The notes under the pieces are model-generated. The model saw nothing but the letters and a program-made list of their open reading frames with translations. It had not been told where the DNA came from and did not search any database. DNA of 64,000 nucleotides from Epiperipatus broadwayi. Taxonomy: Eukaryota > Onychophora > Udeonychophora > Euonychophora > Peripatidae. The translations under genes were made by a program, and so were the position numbers. Location of the stretch: contig JAQFVV010012423.1 in NCBI GenBank assembly GCA_028023455.1, positions 1,439,273-1,503,272 of the forward strand. The letters run 5' to 3'. Positions 60,240-64,000 of the stretch are shown here, in pieces; positions within the stretch are counted from its first letter, which is position 1; the number at the start of each line of letters is the position of its first letter.

Positions 60240-60330
60240 ATGTGTAAGAGAATGTGGTCTGGACCAACTGATGAGTGCTAGTTCTGCATGAAATGTACAT
60301 CTTTAGGAGCATAGATTTTTTTCACATGCT
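60240..60330 (+). mobile_element. SINE family A, partial copy
   Basis: Contains GTCTGGACCAACTGATGAGT and CTGCATGAAATGTACAT, the middle of family A; the tRNA-like half is missing, cut off by the adjacent foldback element. Confidence 0.6.
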
Positions 60331-60332
60331 TT

Positions 60333-60574
60333 TGATCATATGTTTATTAAACAAGGCAAAACTCACTCCATACAGTAGTGCCACCCTACGCCAAACAAAA
60401 TAATCAATGGATGCCGGAAGGCTTAGTGCATAAAATCCCTATTTAGTGTGATTGATTACTCTGTTTGGCACAGGGTGGCACTACTGTATGGAGAGAGTTT
60501 TGCCTTGTTTAATAACAATTATGTGCTAGTATAAGAGATAGTGATCATGTGATGTTTAGTGATCATATGTTTAT
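60333..60574. mobile_element. Foldback family C, copy 2
   Basis: Inverted arms at about 60341-60396 and 60471-60526 share GGCAAAACTC, CCATACAGTAGTGCCACCCT and GCCAAACA with their complements. The arms are nearly perfect. A 15-bp direct repeat TGATCATATGTTTAT flanks the element (60333-60347 and 60560-60574). The right side has an extra TGTGCTAGTATAAGAGATAG..GATCATGTGATGTTTAG tail missing on the left, so the left end looks truncated. Confidence 0.75.
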
Positions 60575-61083
60575 GATTATATCATTCACAAAATGTTAAA
60601 AATGCTGCATTCATTGTTTGCTTTTTTTTTTTTACCTTTAAAATTAATCCATAGAAATGTTCAAGTTGTTTTTTTTAATAGATTCATTTTTCAAACTTCT
60701 ATTTTTTCTTTCTATTGATTGTTAACGAATAATTGTCCCAATGCAATATTTTCCCACATGAATATTTTTTTTCTTTTTAATTTCAAATGATATTTGACTA
60801 TTTTATTAAAAAATAATTATATTTATTCTTTTTAAAATGAAAAATATTTAAAAAACAATCAATTTCACCCCCATATTTTCTTATTTCGTTACTAGTTTTT
60901 AAAAATAGTTATTTTCGCGCATGTGTAAAAATTTCAAACTTATTTTCACATATTCAAAAACTATAATTTTAGAATTGATGCAAAAAAAAAAATCAATCAA
61001 TTTTTATTTACGTATATATAAAATTAAAATGTAAAATAAATTATCTTTTATAATAAATACTTATATAGAGTTATTTGATGTGA

Positions 61084-61254
61084 TATATTGGACTATTTCT
61101 ATCATCTATAAGTGAATGTTGAATGTACAGAAATTTTAAAACTTTATTTAAACTTTTTACTAACAAGTTGTTTCTATTTGAAAATTTTAAATAAAGTTGA
61201 AAATTTTTTGTACATTCAAAATTCACTCATAGATTATGAAAATAGTCCAACATA
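61084..61254. mobile_element. Foldback family D, empty copy
   Basis: Arms of about 68 bases begin TATATTGGACTATTTCTATC at left and mirror it at right (AATAGTCCAACATATA), about 80-85% alike, with a short AT-rich loop. The arms are homologous to the inverted repeats enclosing the Penelope-like composite at 56.5-58.2 kb. Confidence 0.7.
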
Positions 61255-62030
61255 TATATACCATCATCACAAACTTGCAGCCAAATATATAGAATTATTT
61301 ATTTTAAAAATTTAATCTTAATTAATCACAACACTAATTTTTTACAGTAATTATTTATGCATTAATATATATATATATATATATATTCTACTTTCTTGTT
61401 AAAAGGAGGTTGCCTTAACAGCAGTTTGAAATTGTTGATTGTTATTGATATTGGGATTGTCTAGGTATTGTCTGTCTTTTAATGATATGCATATGAAATA
61501 GAAGATTTTCATAGATTTATAGATATAAGATATTAAAGGATTTTAACCAGGTTTTCTGTGAATATTTCTAGATAAATTTCAACTACAATGCATCATGCAA
61601 ATTAATAGTGGTATTTGCCCTGACCTACTTTTAAACCCAAATTGAGCCCATTTTTTGATTATTGCCTCGAATTAATTGATTATGATAAATCACACATATA
61701 AACTTTTTGTCAGGCTTATCTCTTGCTTATGATCTGGAACAATAAACTAAAAATGAGTCTCTTTTTGGTTAAAAGAAGGTCAACATATATTATTATTGGA
61801 TTATGTTTGTTTACAATGCCGTTTATTCATTGGTTATTTGAGTTGCCTGGTTATATTATAGAAGTTTACCTAGAAATATTTAGTGGAGTCATAAACTATG
61901 TTATATTTTATTCCCAGTTCCTCTTGCATTCAATGTATATAGCATACAACAGCACACCTTGTACTGATAAACATTGTTTATTGAATTACAAGTGCACTTT
62001 GCTCTTCAGCACACATAAACATATATATTA
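61255..62030. other. AT-rich sequence, no gene recognised
   Basis: A short (TA)n lies near 61366-61385. An open frame from 61723 runs into the SINE copy and is not supported as a gene. Confidence 0.4.
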
Positions 62031-62500
62031 TAAAAGACTTGAACTCAGACACTCAGCCTCTCTACAACTATCCACTCTATCTAATACAACTGATACACAT
62101 GATCACATGTGTAAAAAATAAATGATCTCCAATATATGTAATTCTTGCTGAATCAGCACTCATCAGTTGGTCCATATTACCATCTGCCACATGTATATAT
62201 AATCAGTGCTGAGTTTATATTAAGATAGCAAATCTTCAGATTTTAATAAACAAGCTTCAATATTCTCCATCCTACAACTCTTCAGCTATCCATATCATTG
62301 ATAATCCAATGATGGAACAATCAAAGTCCTTGTTAATGCCAATATTATTGTCATACTCATGAGTGCTGGTTCAGCATAAAATATATGTATTGGAGATCAT
62401 TTATCTTTTTCACATCTATGTGATCGTGTGTATCAGTTGTATAAGATAGAGTGAATAGTATAGGGAGCTTGAAAGTCTGAATTCAAGTTCCTTCAAATTA
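62031..62500. mobile_element. SINE family A, inverted pair
   Basis: 62031-62340 is a nearly full copy on the minus strand, with GGACTTGAACTCAGA-type and CCACTCTATCTAATACAACT blocks first. 62355-62500 is a 3' half on the plus strand, from ATGAGTGCTGGTTCAGCATA to GAAAGTCTGAATTCAAG. The two are tail-to-tail about 15 bases apart, the same geometry as at 38.4 kb. Confidence 0.7.
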
Positions 62501-62654
62501 TATTAAGTTTAGTATAGATAATATACATGTATTTATATATTACATATTTTAACCTGTATTCTGTCAATCACTTTTCTAAAAATTTAAATGGACATATTAA
62601 GGTCCTATATGTGAAGGGTCAAAATAACTTATGGTCAACTTGGATATGACAAAA

Positions 62655-62995
62655 ATATTGGCATCAATAAGGGCTTTGAGTGTTCCATCCTCAGATTTTC
62701 AATGATAAGGATGGCTGAAGAGTTAGAGAGTGGAGAAGATTGAAGGTTGTCCATTAAAATTTGAGGATTTACTATCTTAATATAAACTGAGCACTGGTTA
62801 TATATATGTGTGGGAAATGGTGATCTGGACCAACTGTTAAATGTTGGTTTAGCATGAAATACATATATTAAAAATTATTTTTCTTTTTTACATGTATGTG
62901 GTTATGTGTATCAGTTGTATATGATAGAGTGAATAATTGTATAAAGCTTAAAAGTCTGAGTTCAAGTCTCTTCTAATTACATTCAGTTTAGTATA
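62655..62995 (+). mobile_element. SINE family A, full copy
   Basis: Runs from GGCATCAATAAGGGCTTTGA to AAAGTCTGAGTTCAAGTCTC. The blocks are in the same order as at 31.36-31.67 kb. The B-box-like GAGTTCAAGTC near the end and GATAGAGTG upstream of it give the tRNA-like half. Confidence 0.7.
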
Positions 62996-63029
62996 GACAA
63001 CATACATATATATCATTTTCAATAATTAT

Positions 63030-63850
63030 CAATCCACTGCAGGATGAAAGTCTCTCCAAAGTTCAATTCATCTTTTGTGATTTCTGGCCTCTCTTCTTTT
63101 ATTCACTCCAGTACACTTTCTTATTTCATCCAACCATTTCACACATGATTGCTTTTTGGCCTTTTAAAATAGCTTGGTATCCAGTTTAAAATTTCAGCTG
63201 TCCATCTATTACCATTTCTTCTAATAATATGACCATCCCAGCTACAGTATCTTAATTCTTTCAATAATATCAGTAACACCCATTTGTTCTCTCACCCATA
63301 TATTTCATTTTTGATCTTTTCTTGTTACTTCTAACATACATTTCTTTATACATTGTTTAGTCATCTGTATTGCTCTTCTGTTAAATGTCCAAGTCTCAGA
63401 TACATAATTTAGAATTAATACCACATTTATTAAAATCATTTCAAACACCATAGACATAATTAATTTTTTTTAATATCAAATTATTTCTATCAAAAGCACT
63501 CCAACTAAGTTTAATTCTATGATAAATGTAATTTATTATGTTTCTATCTGTAATAATAATCTGACCACGATATTTGTAATTGTTAACTTCTTCTACCTCA
63601 TCATTATCAATCTTTATTTTCTTCTTTTGAGAAAACACATTTAACATTACTTTAATCTTTTTAACATTTACCTTTTAATCGTACTTTCTTATTTTTATTT
63701 GATAACTATTGCAATAATTTCTGAAAGCACTATTTGCAAAAATAAGTACATCGTCTGCAAAATCTTGATGACTTAAATAATTTCATTTATTTTTATTTTT
63801 TTAGATTGCCATTTTAATCCACAAAATACTTTTGCAAAACTGCTGTAAAA
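63030..63850 (-). pseudogene. RTE-like LINE, RT C-terminal half
   Basis: Minus-strand fragments in order: HQDFADDVLIFANSA near 63770 (RT catalytic FADD motif), KKIKVMLNVFSQKKK, VEEVNNYKYRGQIIITDRNI (the conserved 'YLG' region, with R for L), LSWSAFDRNNLILK, then a C-terminal part with WDGHIIRRNGNRWT-like and VKWLDEIRKCTG blocks, ending near 63030. This C-terminus is typical of RTE-type LINEs. Several frameshifts; 5' part absent. Same broad clade as the copy at 19.3 kb, but opposite strand. Confidence 0.65.
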
Positions 63851-63879
63851 AGTTTTGGATATATATAACATAAATGCTT

Positions 63880-64000
63880 TTTTCACATGATCACTATCTC
63901 ATACTAGCACAATAATTGTTATTAAACAATTCAAAACAAAACAACACTCTCCATATAGTAGTGCCATCTTGTGCTAACAAGAGCAATCAATGGATGCCAG
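63880..64000. mobile_element. Foldback family C, copy 3 (cut by window end)
   Basis: Left part: CACATGATCACTATCTCATA, TATTAAACA and CTCCATATAGTAGTGCCATC, then the core AATCAATGGATGCC also present at 60.4 kb. The right arm lies beyond the window. This copy keeps the outer left end missing from copy 2. Confidence 0.7.

Noticed and set aside
61723-62121. 132-residue plus-strand frame
   Set aside because: Its C-terminal third is antisense SINE family A and the rest has no recognisable feature.

Overview
The window is very AT-rich eukaryotic DNA from an animal genome. It contains no host gene I can recognise, no operons and no prokaryotic signals. The repeats are an RTE-like LINE, a Tx1/L1-like LINE whose ORF1 has a zinc knuckle, a Penelope-like element with a GIY-YIG domain, a Ty3/gypsy LTR retrotransposon, tRNA-like SINEs, several foldback/MITE families, and long (TA)n, (TTA)n and (TCA)n arrays. 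This mix fits an invertebrate. A mollusc, perhaps a cephalopod, is my guess, but nothing here proves it.

Layout. 1-15 kb is mostly single-copy AT-rich sequence with a degenerate minisatellite near 1.4-1.7 kb, a long (AT)n near 9.5 kb and an isolated RFX X-box-like palindrome at 14.4 kb. 15.2-15.7 kb holds a LINE C-terminal fragment (minus strand), followed at 16.2-16.7 kb by a long inverted-repeat element. 19.3-21.8 kb is a badly decayed RTE-like LINE (plus strand) split by a foldback element. 23.1-29.0 kb carries the remnant of one LINE 3' end, then an almost full-length Tx1/L1-like LINE on the minus strand (ORF1 plus ORF2), with (TTA)n arrays at both of its ends. 33.2-35.05 kb is an older, 5'-truncated relative of that LINE.

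39.4-51.2 kb is the best preserved feature: an 11.8-kb Ty3/gypsy retrotransposon on the minus strand. It has two LTRs of about 2.88 kb (roughly 99% identical by eye), a 4-bp target duplication ACAT, a tRNA-Lys-like primer binding site, and gag, protease, RT, RNase H and integrase reading frames. Its pol is broken by two homopolymer frameshifts and a tandem TGA-TAG double stop.

56.4-58.2 kb is a composite: a 5'-truncated Penelope-like element, a tRNA-like segment, a hammerhead-ribozyme-like core and a short tandem array, all enclosed by 74-bp, almost perfect inverted repeats. 59.5-64 kb is a dense cluster of foldback elements, SINE copies (some as inverted dimers) and an RTE-like LINE fragment that runs off the window.

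The elements act as independent or nested mobile DNA rather than as a pathway. All calls come from reading the sequence; no database search or alignment software was used, so identities and edges are approximate.
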